Shown here: piece by piece, positions 49,921 through 61,832 of the stretch
How the letters are laid out: every line of letters begins with the position of its first letter
How positions within the stretch are numbered: the stretch's first letter is position 1
Source of the DNA: Hymenolepis diminuta
Taxonomy: Eukaryota > Platyhelminthes > Cestoda > Cyclophyllidea > Hymenolepididae
DNA length: 64,000 nt
Direction: 5' to 3'
NCBI GenBank assembly: GCA_900708905.1
Contig: CAADRB010000053.1
Span: 819,721 to 883,720, forward strand
Translations under genes and position numbers: made by a program
Notes under the pieces: generated by a model
What the model saw: only the letters and a program-made list of their open reading frames with translations
The model's database searches: none
What the model was told of the DNA's origin: nothing

Positions 49921-52900
49921 ATGTCAGAAGGTAGGATTCGTGCTGTCATATGTTACTCACTTCTAGATAGTTCAAATGGGGACTCCATAGAGTTACCTAA
50001 TGAATTTCAAGCGAAGGCAACTCTGGAATTTCAGGTTAGTTTTATTTAGTTAGTTTCATCTTGGTTTTAAAATGTTATTTATCTTTTCGGAAGTTAAACT
50101 ATGACAAATGTATGTCCGAAACCATGTAAAATAAAGGGGAATAATTTAATAATGCAGTTAAGAGATCATAGCCAAATTAGCTTGGGCAGTTCTTTTATGA
50201 TCTGATATTTTTCGAACCCCTTGATGAGTGAGCAGTGTACAAGATCATTGCACCTCCGAAGAACTGAGTGGCTATATTCTTACGGCTTCTATTTGTTTTC
50301 ATTTTTAAGGATAAATCACGGTAAGTATAGATTGATTCTGATTCTATCAGATGCTGTTGTTTTTCAAAGGTGCTTTGAAGACACTCACTTGAAACTTAAT
50401 ACTAACGTTGGGGTTGACATTCTGGTATGTGGTGTCTTAACTACCCCGAACTTTTATTGGACTTAAAGCGACCTGATATTGGGCACTGGAAGTCCTTATT
50501 GATCATTGAGCTTGAGGAACAGTGATCCCACTGATAGTGCATGAAAAGTGCTTCTGTTTCTCTAACCATCCTCATTGACCTGGCAGCTTCCTGTGTCATT
50601 GTTTAAATAGCCAACAATTCATATTCTCGTCTCTCAGTGCATAATTCTCAGAAGCTCGAACAATGACAGGACGTCCTTTCGGTCTCGATTTATTTGCCTT
50701 GGCCATGACTTTCTGTGAGCCTGTTGGTGCCTGATAACTCGAAAGAAATTGTGGAGGTAAGAGAATCATGGAGGCCTATCATAGCAGCTCAAAGGCGAAG
50801 TCTTCTTCATTGAAGCTAACTAACAGCTTAATATATTCTCTATCATCTACTTTCATTTAGTCTGTTTTTTATGGAGAGTTAGTATACGTTATACTCAGTC
50901 CAAATTTTCGTATTCTGATTGACTATGCTTCTGTTCAAAAGTCCCTTGAAAGTTAAAATTTGCCAAGGATAAGGAATTGATTTCGACATACCAGTGGCCA
51001 ACTATATGGCAGCTTTTTTCTCTCCGAAGATTTGCAAGACGGTGGATATTGATTTTATCAAATTTCAAAAGTTCACTTATTCATTATTTTTAGAGACGTT
51101 TCTAATAGTGATTACACCTAAAAGTTTCGAACAAAGCTTTTTCACCTAAAAGTGCTTAACGGCGTACTCCTACTCATTAAAAATGTACTCGAAGCCGAGT
51201 ATATTGATCTTTAGTAATATATTTCGTCATTTTATTTCTATACTATTTTATTTTAAAAATTCATATCACCTCCTGTTAACTTCCTTTAATAGCTAAGTTA
51301 ATATTCATGCTTCCCACCACGTGTCGGGCCTCTCACGGTGAGAATAAACTGCCGATGTCAATCGAACTCATTTAAAGTGGATTTATGTGCAATTCCCAGG
51401 CCGAGTTGGAATCCAAATGTTATGTGATGTAGTGACTTTAGTGGTAATTTTCGTTCCCTCCTAGTTATCAGTAGTTAGGCCAGGTTTTTCTAAGAACCCG
51501 TCATTTTCTGCACACCCTCAATGATCTAGATTTTCTCATAATTTTTTTAGAATTGTCTTTCCGTTTTTCAGGACCAAAAAAGTATTTAAAATATAGTCAA
51601 ATGGTGACAAATTTCCTTAGAATATAGGCCATTGATTTTGCATTTAGCTTGTAGTGGATAGCTTACAAATAAGGCTTTTTAACAAGCCTTAGTAATCCTC
51701 TTAAGTCCAACTGGTTGTTGACAAATACAACCCTGGCAGAGTCCTCTAGCGTAAATTTGCCTCTAAGATTGGCTAGACTATATCCAAGGTAGTAAGAACA
51801 AGGAAGGTATCGAGTGGAGAGAGGTTATTGCAGATTGTGGCGCCCTGTCGACATGCTTAGTCGTTGAATATAATTGACCGATGATTGGCCGGGAAGGCCT
51901 CTGCACGAACGGTCGCACTTTCCAATATGCCCAACCTCGTGCGAGATTCCCTTGGTCAGCTTTGACGGCTTTGCGAACCCCACAAGTTCTTTTTATCAAA
52001 AAATCGATAAACCAATAGAACCACAAATTGGCCATCGTGTTGCGTCTATAATTTCACTAACAAACAGGATTATGGCCACCTCCTTTGCTTATTTCTAGTT
52101 TACTTAGCTACAAAAAATTGAAACTCTACATTTAAATACACTTGTATTACTATAGGTGCAATAGGGTATTACGAAATATTTACTATGGATTTCATCATGC
52201 AAAATTTCCCAAACTTAACCGTTCTTGGTATTTCTTTGAGAAACGAATTTGAAGACAAAGAGCAAAACTATTTTCGGATGGATGATTATTCATAGACCTT
52301 AGTCTTAGGCGGATAAATGGCGTCCGATACGGAACCATTAATCTATTTCATGGCAAAACGTACTTGAATTATCTATTCAGTAACTTAAAACGCTTTGTGC
52401 AAAATGACTTAGAATACGGACTGAATATTGGAATTTAAGTATTAAAGAAATATTCTATTATAAATCTAAGGTTTCCATCTATTGAGATATATTCCCCCAT
52501 TAAGTTAAAAGTCCGAATAAAATTTATTGATTTAAATTTTTTGTTTCACTTTCATTCGTGATGTGGAAGCTGCCTGATTTCGTCAAGAATTTTCCATCCG
52601 GATGCGTCTTTTACTACGTTATTTGCATTACGCACGATCAGTTTCGTCCCGAAGATAAAAATGGTATCTACTGTCATTATTAATCCAACGAAGTTTTACC
52701 ATAGATATTAGTTCCTAAGATCTAGTTCGACTAGTAGACCTGTACCTTATTGAAGTTACTTTAAACGAAAGTATTTTTCTTAAAAATTGATAAGAATAAC
52801 CTATTGGTCTATGCAAATTAAAAGATAAAGTATTAAATATATTTGCATGTAGATTATCTTTTTATTTCTCTGTACATTGTTACAGACAACACCAAACAGT

Positions 52901-53986
52901 GAAAATGAGATAACATTTCCTTTGAAGACATGTGAATCGTTTTTAATCTACTCAGGAAGCAGACCATGGAGTTTCGGGAGGCATGCAATGTTCTCCTATG
53001 ACGACCAATGTTTCTTCCTTCGTATCTTGGAATGCAAGAAGTGCCTGATAAGACGGCTCTATCATAAACTTGCAGCCAGAGAACTCTCCGCTGGGAATAC
53101 CACCGATCTAGTCTCCGAACCCCTTAAAACTAAACGTCACTTTCATAGTATTACTCGACTACTTCGAGTGATCAAGTCTATCGACCTACTAATCAAAAAC
53201 ACCAAACCACATCATGAAAAACTCCAAATCGGGCGAATGGTTTGCAAAGAACATGTAATAGATGCCTATGAGTATGTTATCCGTGCTGCGGATGATAATG
53301 TTCACCATCTCAATCTCCAGGGAATCGGTTCTTCCCCTCCCGCAAAATGGGTCAAGAAAATTCTTCCTCCCGGTCAAACAGAACTCTATTTTGTTGGCAG
53401 TGGGTGGAAGAGGAGAGAGATTCAATTCGCCGTTCTTCGTGATATTGCCAACAAGCCTCTTACGCTCTCCCCAAAGAAGAAATATAGCAAAGCTGTCCGG
53501 GATGCAAATAAGAGATGGACAAAGGGTTACAGTAATCTAGAGAGTGTAAAAGTGGAACAGAAGGAAGGAGGAAAGTCTGTGCGGTTCGCTAGAGGCAGTG
53601 GCCTTGTAAAGGAACATCTATTGATTCATCACGCTGAAGCCGCCAAAATTCTTCGAAAGGATAAAACATGGGTGATTGAATCGATGCATCGGCGACAAGT
53701 GGAGTGCGAGGAAGGAGAATACAAGAAAATGTGCGAATATAATCTCAGAGGGATTTTCAAGAAGTCATTACACGCAGAAGAGGAAAAAGAGGAAGACAAA
53801 GGAGAGGGAGAAAAAGAAAACATCGGAGAGGAGAATGTCGAATCCATTTCTTTTGAAAATGAATTTACTTCGAGCGATTCCGAGCAACAAGAAGATAATG
53901 ATGATGATTCTTCAGAAAGTGAAAATCCAGAAAGTCATGATGAAGACTCTCAAGAAGATTCCGATGATGAATTCGATGATTTTTAA
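49921..53986 (+). CDS. uncharacterised paralogue B (CxxC/CxxH, VxF-motif protein)
   Basis: Family not recognised. Exon 49921-50034 (ATG, 38 codons, donor CAG|GTTAGT, phase 0) joins exon 52886-53986 (acceptor TTACAG, phase 0) over a 2851-bp intron, giving 404 residues. The shared blocks with paralogue A are RPWSFGRHAMF, LECKKCLIRRLYH with a CxxC (about residue 88), RHFHSITRLL, VCKEHVID with a CxxH (about 158), YEYVIRAADDNVHHLNL, PPAKW, DANKRWTKGYSNLESVK then KSVRF (about 268) and TWVIESMHRRQ. The last 100 residues are almost entirely Glu, Asp and Ser. It lacks the Arg cluster and Ser-rich tail of A. The tandem, same-strand arrangement 500 bp after A indicates local duplication. Confidence is high for exon 2 and moderate for exon 1. 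Confidence 0.75.
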
Positions 53987-56217
53987 TGGATTTCTTGTAT
54001 CTTCTCTCCCCATTCCCCTGTTCAAATGGCCTCTCACCCGATATTTTATCTCCCAGTTGGGAAATTTTTTAGGATTACGGACTTTTTAATATTATAGTGA
54101 AATGCTCGAACTTGATGATACTGTTCACTGCTTTCTGAACGCTATTTATGACAGTAAGTGATAGACACACTGGGAGAAGAATTTTGAACTGGAGTAGGTT
54201 AATCCTCATTATAAGATGCAGGATAACAGTAAGAAGATAGGGGAAAAGTATATGAGCACAGAGATAGTTTTAATTTTGTCATTGTCGGACTTACCATTTA
54301 TCACAAGTGATGTGCTACTGTTACATAACCTTATAAATCCTTAACACATTAAGTAGACAAAGTAAGCGAGGTATTTGTAAGAAAGTTTATTGACCGCTTA
54401 TTATCGTATGGTAACGATGGAATACAGCCGAGCTATCAGCCTTTTAACTTCTTTCGTTCTTCACTATTGAAAACGGAAAGATCAGGTGAATGTAAAGATG
54501 CGTGTCGGACGTGTTACGTATGTAAGTAAAAGCGCATTTTAGGTAAAACGGAGAAAGTCTAAAGGAATTGGTGTCGGTTTGAGCCTTGATAAAGGATGAT
54601 GTTCCAGATGAACTTGGGGTGAAAGGCAACCAGAATCGACTGACTTAGTTGACAATAGGAGGGTGAATTCTTTAATATGTGGCCACAACAATTACTGTTT
54701 CTAATGTTGCGCGCTAGACACTAGAGCCACTAGATGTAGAGCTACAAAGAGTAAAATAAACATACAAGTTTTAAGATGCAATTTTAATTCTTAGAACGAA
54801 AAGTTGCGGAGAAATCAAAGGGGAGTAGTAAAGTGTAGTAGAAGTTTATGGGAGGAGCCGTCTGAAGGACTTTACTGTTTGTGTTGGAAAGAAGGGAGTC
54901 AGTTTAATGTGTGGTAGAAACTGGAACGTCGAGGTTGGGTCAGGGGCAGAATTACACCTGGGTATATATAGGTATGAGGTTTGCAAATCCGTCGAAAAAC
55001 AGTAACGATAAGATAGAAGTTAATGCATAGCAGTTAGGAAGTTGAGAACGGTGGTTAACTTAATGTAAAACTTAACGAGGAGTTTGATAAGCGTGCTGGT
55101 ATATGCATGATGAAGAAATCGTAATAATTGACAGCGACTGGTAATTGCCAAGTTATTTAAAAATCCTACACTCAGACATCCCAGAAACGATCAAATCGTG
55201 TATGAAGTCATGAATATTTAAATAGAAAATGCTTCTTAATTTGTGCTTTCCCTTCAAGCGTGGGTAAAATTCACTCACTTTCGACTTTAAAGTAAATTGA
55301 ATAATTTTCCAAAACCAGGGACTGGTAATTTTAGGCTAGCTCGACCATGACGTTAGTAAACATAAAGAGATAATTCACTGGCGGTTGATATAATTATGAC
55401 TTATATTGAATGGAAAATTATCATTTGGAGTCTGGAAGTAGCAAGGTTTGTTCAACATGATTGTAACTTTAAAAAGTTAGATGGCATGCCTACATCGGCT
55501 ATTTTTACCGAGTTTTGACCAATATAATATCTGAGCTAATAATTATTTTGATGTAAAATATGTTTGCAATTAGGCAGCGCTTATAGCTAGATCGCTATGG
55601 CGAAATATCTAATGATATTGAATGGGCGAGTTTTCACGAATTCATGGAAATACTGGAGGTTTGGCTTGCCCACGAAATCAATTAGAGAAGCGTTTTTTAA
55701 AAGTCCTCATAGATAGATATGTAGCCCCTCTAATGAGATGCTCTTCAGATAAATACCATGGCTATGAAACTATTATATTACAATATCGTAACTCATGACA
55801 GTGTATGAAACTGTTAAAAGTTATAATCACGGGAGGAGCATCTGAATATGTAAAATAGCAATAGAGTTCAATAACAGATAAAACGGAGGGCAGAACGGGA
55901 GTATATAAATAAGTTGAGATTAAAGGATGTTATTTGAATTTTAGAACCCTACTGTTATTCAGTTTCTGATAATGGACATAATTCACTATGTAATAGCTAG
56001 AATGTCTAATCGATTATTTTCTTTGCAATTGAGAGAAGCTTAAAATCTTCATCTCACCTGCCTCGCCCCTTACTAAATTAAAGGTCATTTTTCATTATTT
56101 GATCGCTGAGATTCTGAATAACTTCATGTACTCGGCATTCAAAATTTGTTAATCAGTTAACTGAATTGAACAATTTGTCATGCTACATTGAGTCCATGAA
56201 ATAACAACAAGAATGTT

Positions 56218-56280
56218 GATGAGACAAGCACGGGCATTTTAAACATAACAGAGCTAACTAATGGCTACTCAAGGTGAAAT
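56218..56280 (+). repeat. dispersed repeat R5, copy b
   Basis: GATGAGACAAGCACGGGCAT, TTTAAACATAACAGAG and CTACTCAAGGTGAA match 30706-30756, with an insertion of about 10 bp. Confidence 0.4.
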
Positions 56281-57684
56281 TATTATCAAAACTTTCCATT
56301 ATTTCGTAGAATTTACCATTGACTATGTTGATTAGGAACTGTATTTCGTATTCTATCACTCATCAGACTGTATTAATAAGTGATTTAATCGAGAAATATT
56401 ATTGAAGATTCTTAGAATCAAACCCAACAATATTCATCTTAACTTCGCAAATTTTATAGTTTCTCAGACTTTGGGATAATAACTGGCTGTTATTTTATCT
56501 TTAGTATTTTTAGTCGTTCCAACCAGAATATTTAAAAATAGCAAAATTACATATGAGTGTTGCATTTAAAACTGTAGGTATATTGTATTGGCATGAACAA
56601 AAAGGGGAGGAAAATAACAACTGACGACCCAATCAGTCTTTTTCACCACGTTGAGAGTTCACGGCAATAAAATTAGTACAATAATACACCTAAAATCACG
56701 GAAAACAGTAAAATTTTCTCTTAGCAAATGTATTTAAAACTCCAGAAATGGAAAATACGTGAATAATATTATAGTATGGTAAGCAATCTAATGTATTCAC
56801 CCTTCCCATTATAAAAAGGGTATTCAAAACACATTTATTATAAGAAAAAAAAATTTGAGGCCTCTATGTGAAATGAGTCTTTTCCTCCATGGGAATGACA
56901 CTTCATCTCTGCAAGCTGACGAACGAGTAGACTTTTGGTCTATTTTTGTAACGTATTTGGAACTATGCGTGAAACCCCGGAGAACCTCAGATAGATCACG
57001 CCTGGTCTCGATCATACAATATTATATTGTATCAATAACGACTTATTTAATAGACAATCTAGACAAACTTGACGACAGAGGTACGTAAATCATACTCAAG
57101 TAGTCATGTCTCGATGAGATTTAATCATGTGATACGATAATGAGAGGAAGGATACAACAATGCTCCATTAAGAGGTGGATGGAAATTTGAGTTCTTAGTA
57201 AAAAGGCATCAGTCACACGCGTAAAATCATTCTCCCCAATATAATGCTAACATCAGACCTCATATGAACTCATTCATTTATTCCAACTGATCAATATGGA
57301 TGGAAGATGAACAGAAGAGATGCAAGGCCGTCAGTCTAACCATACCGAAGGAGGAAGAGGCAGTGAAATGCGAAGATTTCGTACTTGAAAAGTAAAGAGA
57401 TTTCTTTTGATCTAGAATAACGTTTAATACAATCTGGTCCTTAAGATCTTAACTTATGAATTATAGTAGGCGATTGGCTCCAGGGAAGAAGCCTTGCATT
57501 TCCTTGGGAAAGGATTTTATAAACCTGTTCTTAATCATTTAAAGCAGATGAAGGCATACATCTGGCACTGCCTGAGTTTATACATTTGGGTTATGACAAC
57601 TCCCTCATTCTCACATCTACGAAATGTTAGACGTCTAGCTAGCAGGTCTGTTGCATTTCTTGGAAGTGTATCAAACCCCTGACT

Positions 57685-57866
57685 TAAGTAGAGAGAAAGG
57701 ATTTCGGAGCCACTTTTTACAGAAGATTACATTCTGTTATTCGTTATGCTGGTCAGAATTAACTAATGATGTCGGCCATCCACTTCAACTGTTGTGTACC
57801 GATGACCATTAATCATATGACTTCTGAATTAGTAGACATGCATGTTGACCACTGCACCACTGACAC
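57685..57866 (+). repeat. dispersed repeat R2, copy 7
   Basis: TAGAGAGAAAGGATTTCGGA, GGTCAGAATTAACTAATGAT, TGTGTACCGATGACCATTAA and GCATGTTGACCACTGCACCA follow the order of the 44.3-kb copy. Confidence 0.55.
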
Positions 57867-58452
57867 AACTTCTGGTAATGGTTATTCTAACTACCTCGCT
57901 CCCTATCCATATAGAAATCCTCACTTACGATTGAAATCGGTACTTGAAACAACGGAGATCACTCCTGGACAAATACGGGTTTAGATGAATAGAATTTTGG
58001 AAATTGGGAATGAATTTTGACCTCTCGGATTGAACTTAGGCTGAATTCACATTATGATGATAAAATAACGTATAAAACAAGCATTCAAAATTGTTAAATT
58101 ATGTTATAGACCTCCATTCAAAAATCGAAATTGCTATACCCGAAATTTGAGTTCGATAATTATAGGAGTTTTGCTCATTTGCTTCCCGTTCTGTCTTTTC
58201 AAAATTTGGCATTTCATTTAGTATAATATGGGAAGAAAAACCTCAGACAGATGCATCATGAGACATAATCAGACATTAAGATATGTTTATCATCAACTAA
58301 CACTCAATCAAGTTTTGTTGAGTCTTAATTTTCAAAACTAATTTACAAAGTCACTTCCAATTAGGTCTGTGTTTATATTCGGGATTATGATCTATTCGAC
58401 ATTTCAAGGTTGCATTTATTTCCCAGTTATTTTAAAATTTATCCGCATTGTC

Positions 58453-58488
58453 NNNNNNNNNNNNNNNNNNNNNNNNNNNNNNNNNNNN
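58453..58488. other. assembly gap (36 N)
   Basis: This is a run of 36 undetermined bases. The real length of the missing sequence is unknown. Confidence 1.
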
Positions 58489-60079
58489 TGCGAAATGTGG
58501 GCTTTTCCATTTAAAAAGACTAATCAAGGACGAAAAACATTCTAATGTGGGTTCATGTTTAAGCTGGGAGGGATCGTGAAAGTAATAAACCATTTGTGTA
58601 AACAAAATACGAGTTTCACGTTATGCACATTTTACAAAAAGTATCATGAAAACTAGATTATTTCACAACTGATGGTTAATTAGGACCATACATAAAAAGA
58701 TATGTACTTTAAAATTTAATAATTTATTCATTAAACCCTTTTAACAAAGAACCATATCATGATATTTCATTTGCAATTCAGCGTATACCCAAGCATCCGC
58801 CCGCAGTTTCTTGATCCGCTCAGAACTTCATTATAAAACCCCCGGTCTTGAATTTCTCATCGTAATTCTTGACGGCCTTTGAATCGATCTGAGTAATTAC
58901 TCAGGTTCGTTGATTCAGAAGCCCTCAAACAAGTTAACTAAACAAAACAAACTATTGAAGTTTCTGGTCGACCTTCCACTTATTGTTCCATAAATCTATT
59001 AAACCTCTAAAGTTGCATAAATCAAATTTCAGAGATCTGAAAGTTTAATTCGCATAGTTTGCTCAAGTTAGTACTATTATTAAAGCGTAATTAAAAGGAA
59101 GTTGGGGCGGAGAGGCGGAAAGTTATTTCCCACGATCTTTACTGAGAAGTTAGCTGAGACTAATTTCATTGATGTAATTATGCTACGTGACGAAGCAAAA
59201 ATTGACAATCTAAGAAGGTCAACGAGTGCCTGGGAAATTTAGAGTAAGATTGCCAAAGAATTAGCAGCCTTACCGTGTCTGGACTCGGAAATCGTAAGGA
59301 TGTCTGTACAATTGTTCTCTATGTTTCATAACGTATTCATTTATTTCTTATCGCTACTATGATGAAATTCCGGATGACTCGATTTCATTTGATTTCATAA
59401 CCACCCTCCTCATATAAGTCTTAGATCAGGCATCTATAGAGCAGGGGTTCCATCAGTTAACAGATTGATTGGTTATGATGATTAGTTCACCAATGTCTTC
59501 CATCTCTCAAGAATCCAGGCGAGAAATTTCTCGTTTTCTAGAAATGTTTTGTTGAAGCTGGTATTTTAGTAATCGCGGAAGAGATTCCATATTTGGATTT
59601 CGTATCCAGTCGCACTCTCCCTCCCACCAAGCACATAAATCATTTGATATCTGAGACATTTATACGTTCCTGTTCAAATCACAAATCTTCTGTTGTATTT
59701 TTTACTTAAAAATTTCCAAGCCCACTGTGAAGAATTGCTATTACACATTCAATTTCGGCAGAGGAGTAGAACTATAGAATCCCCTTAATAATTAGCTCAA
59801 GTTTTGTTACGTTAGATTTGATAATTCTGTTCAAAGGATGTGCAGTGATGAGCTCAGATCAGTAAATGTTTTCATTAAAAACAAGGTTTGGATATGGAGA
59901 TATATACTCACTTTTCACAATCACAATTCATTTATTAATGAAACAGTCGAAAAATCGTAAATAACATAATTTTTCTGCTTCATATTATATAAATTAAGAG
60001 ACAGTCATGCAGGACATGAACAAAGTGGATATTGGCGAGTTGTAGAGTTAGATAACAAAAATGAATAAAAACGGTATAC

Positions 60080-60238
60080 GCCTTCATTAAATTTCCGGCG
60101 CACAATGTCCCAAAGACCCGGGACAGCACGTGTTGACCAGACGGCATCTGAGTATATTGGATAGGTAAACGGGATACGCTTGACGACAGGTTGCCATAAG
60201 TTACGAGGGCGTTTATCACGTGGTCGATTTCTAGAGTT
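60080..60238 (-). CDS. possible orphan exon, 53 codons
   Basis: This minus-strand segment is distinctly richer in G+C than its surroundings. It is open in one frame from a TCCAG acceptor to a GGC|GTATAC donor, phase 0 at both ends. The peptide starts NSRNRPRDKRPRNLWQPVVK and continues RIPFTYPIYSDAVW, then STRAVPGLWDIVRRKFNEG, with protein-like composition (four Trp, basic start). I do not recognise it and found no neighbouring exons. A second frame is also open here, so coding status is uncertain. Confidence 0.3.
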
Positions 60239-60382
60239 CTGGATACCTCAAAATTGATAGTCAATACCACTGGTTAAGATCACATAATGATTCAAAAATT
60301 CAAGTCCTATCATGTAATTTGAACTGCTATGCAACCGAGATTTACGTTGGTGACTTCTACTAAAACTTTTCTATAAAAGTGC

Positions 60383-60495
60383 CGTGAATCACCACATTGA
60401 TGCCCACCGGCGCACATTCAATGTGTGTGATCAACTCCCTTGGCCAAATCTGGCCAACAAGAGGGATGGGGGAACGCGAGTTTCTCATAAGAACA
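60383..60495 (-). repeat. dispersed repeat R2, copy 8
   Basis: On the minus strand it reads TTATGAGAAACTCGCGTTCC, TTGTTGGCCAGATTTGGCCA, GAATGTGCGCCGGTGGGCAT and CAATGTGGTGATTCACGGCA, matching the 5' two-thirds of copies 2 and 5. Confidence 0.5.
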
Positions 60496-60941
60496 CCTTC
60501 CATCTACCCAAGTTAAATTTTGGTAACTATTCTGCAATGGACTCGGGAAGTTATACGTTATTACTACATTAATATGTAATTTTCTCTCGGTTTCATCTTC
60601 GTGAGCTTTTCTTTTGTTTATTTATAAACCCAAATATCCTAATTGGTTCAGTAATTTTTTGTAAGGCCTGTACAAAAATTTTTCCACCCCTACAGTCTGT
60701 TATTATAGTCACTTTATAGTCATTCTCAAAATGAATTAGAAATCATTCTTTATAAAGACCTCTTTTTAATTAAATTGCGTGATTACTATATAGTTAGGTT
60801 TAAATCTAATTTTGCGCAAATCATGTGATTTGGATCAAAGCCCAGATGTGCAGTTGCTTCAACTTTCGAGGACCAATTTAGTGTGTTATTTTGATCAACT
60901 AAATTATGAGACGGTATCTTCAATTCAGGACAGATTACAAT

Positions 60942-60966
60942 CTCGTAATTCTATAAGAATTACGAG
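60942..60966. repeat. perfect 11-bp hairpin, 3-nt loop
   Basis: CTCGTAATTCT (60942-60952) and AGAATTACGAG (60956-60966) are exact inverses around ATA. The hairpin directly abuts the start of repeat R6. Confidence 0.7.
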
Positions 60967-61073
60967 GGTTGAGACTTAAGCCTGGCTTTTTTGGCCGTGA
61001 ATTGATCAGGTCAGGTTGTGGGGAATCAACTCCGCTCATTTGTGTGACATTCAAAAAGGTTCAATTTTAGGTA
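60966..61073 (+). repeat. repeat R6, copy a
   Basis: About 108 bp is similar to 61512-61622: CTTAAGCCTGGCTTTTTTGG, CCGTGAATTGATCAGGTCAG and GGTTCAATTTTAGGTA. Confidence 0.5.
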
Positions 61074-61354
61074 TTTGTTTCCATTGGCAGAGCAAAAAGG
61101 ATATACGACTTTTAAGAATGGAGAAAATTACGACTAGATCTGACGTTCCATAGAGGCCAAACTTCAGGATCTAGCTCGGAGATTTCAGACCAGGAGAATA
61201 GACACTGATTATCGGAGTTTTAGCCAGTTTGCAGTCTAATTCGTAATTAGTATCGATATATGCAGAGTTTATCTACTGGATGGTTGATCAAGGCTTTCAT
61301 AAAACATTTGAAAGTCATTGTGCGTTCTCTAACAAAATTCAATACTAAAAATTT

Positions 61355-61415
61355 TCCCTACCTTGGCTCTAAATGGCTGGATTATAGGCACACGCCACTA
61401 TGTCCAGCCAAAACC
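61355..61415 (-). repeat. 7SL/Alu-like SINE fragment
   Basis: On the minus strand this reads GGCTGGACATAGTGGCGTGT, then GCCTATAATCCAGCCATTTA and GAGCCAAGGTAGG. That follows the 5' end of primate Alu/rodent B1 elements (GGCYGGGCRYRGTGGC..., GCCTRTAATCCCAGC..TTTGG, GAGGCCRAGG), mostly with transitions and short deletions. About 55 bp align; beyond that the sequence is ordinary A+T-rich window DNA. It could be a host-derived fragment, an assembly artefact or chance. Resemblance to SRP (7SL) RNA alone is weaker. Confidence 0.4.
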
Positions 61416-61511
61416 GGTTATTTAAATTGATAAAAGAAGTCGGGAAATGTCCTAAACTCGGGATATGCTGAAATCTCGTGACATTATTTTATAAGTCCTT
61501 ATTAGGGAGCG

Positions 61512-61622
61512 GGAGGGGGTCAGGCTTCAGGCTGCTTTTGGCGGCCTTGAACTGAATAGGTCAAGTTCAGAAAAATGGGATAGCACATCTGTGGAAAGTT
61601 CAAAATAACTTGGTTTTAGGTA
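61512..61622 (+). repeat. repeat R6, copy b
   Basis: GGCTTCAGGCTGCTTTTGGC, GGCCTTGAACTGAATAGGTC and CTTGGTTTTAGGTAGGG align with 60966-61073 in the same orientation, about 440 bp after that copy ends. Confidence 0.5.
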
Positions 61623-61810
61623 GGGTATCTAAAACTGAGGATTAAGAAAGGACATCAAGGGAGTAATAGGAGGCAGAACACTCCATTTTGATTATTCATT
61701 CAAGGAACTATATATTCAAAATTATTATTTTTGAAATAAGACGATACCATTTGAAATTGGATTTACGGAAATCTCCAATAACTAAGCTCTCGAGAAATAT
61801 GTCTTAGTGA

Positions 61811-61832
61811 TATATGTATATATATATATATT
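61811..61832. repeat. TA-rich microsatellite
   Basis: This is a short run of alternating T and A with one G interruption. Confidence 0.9.

Noticed and set aside
59080..59245. Plus frame KLGRRGGKLFPTIF...STSAWEI ending in a stop
   Set aside because: No start, no clear splice sites and no known similarity.
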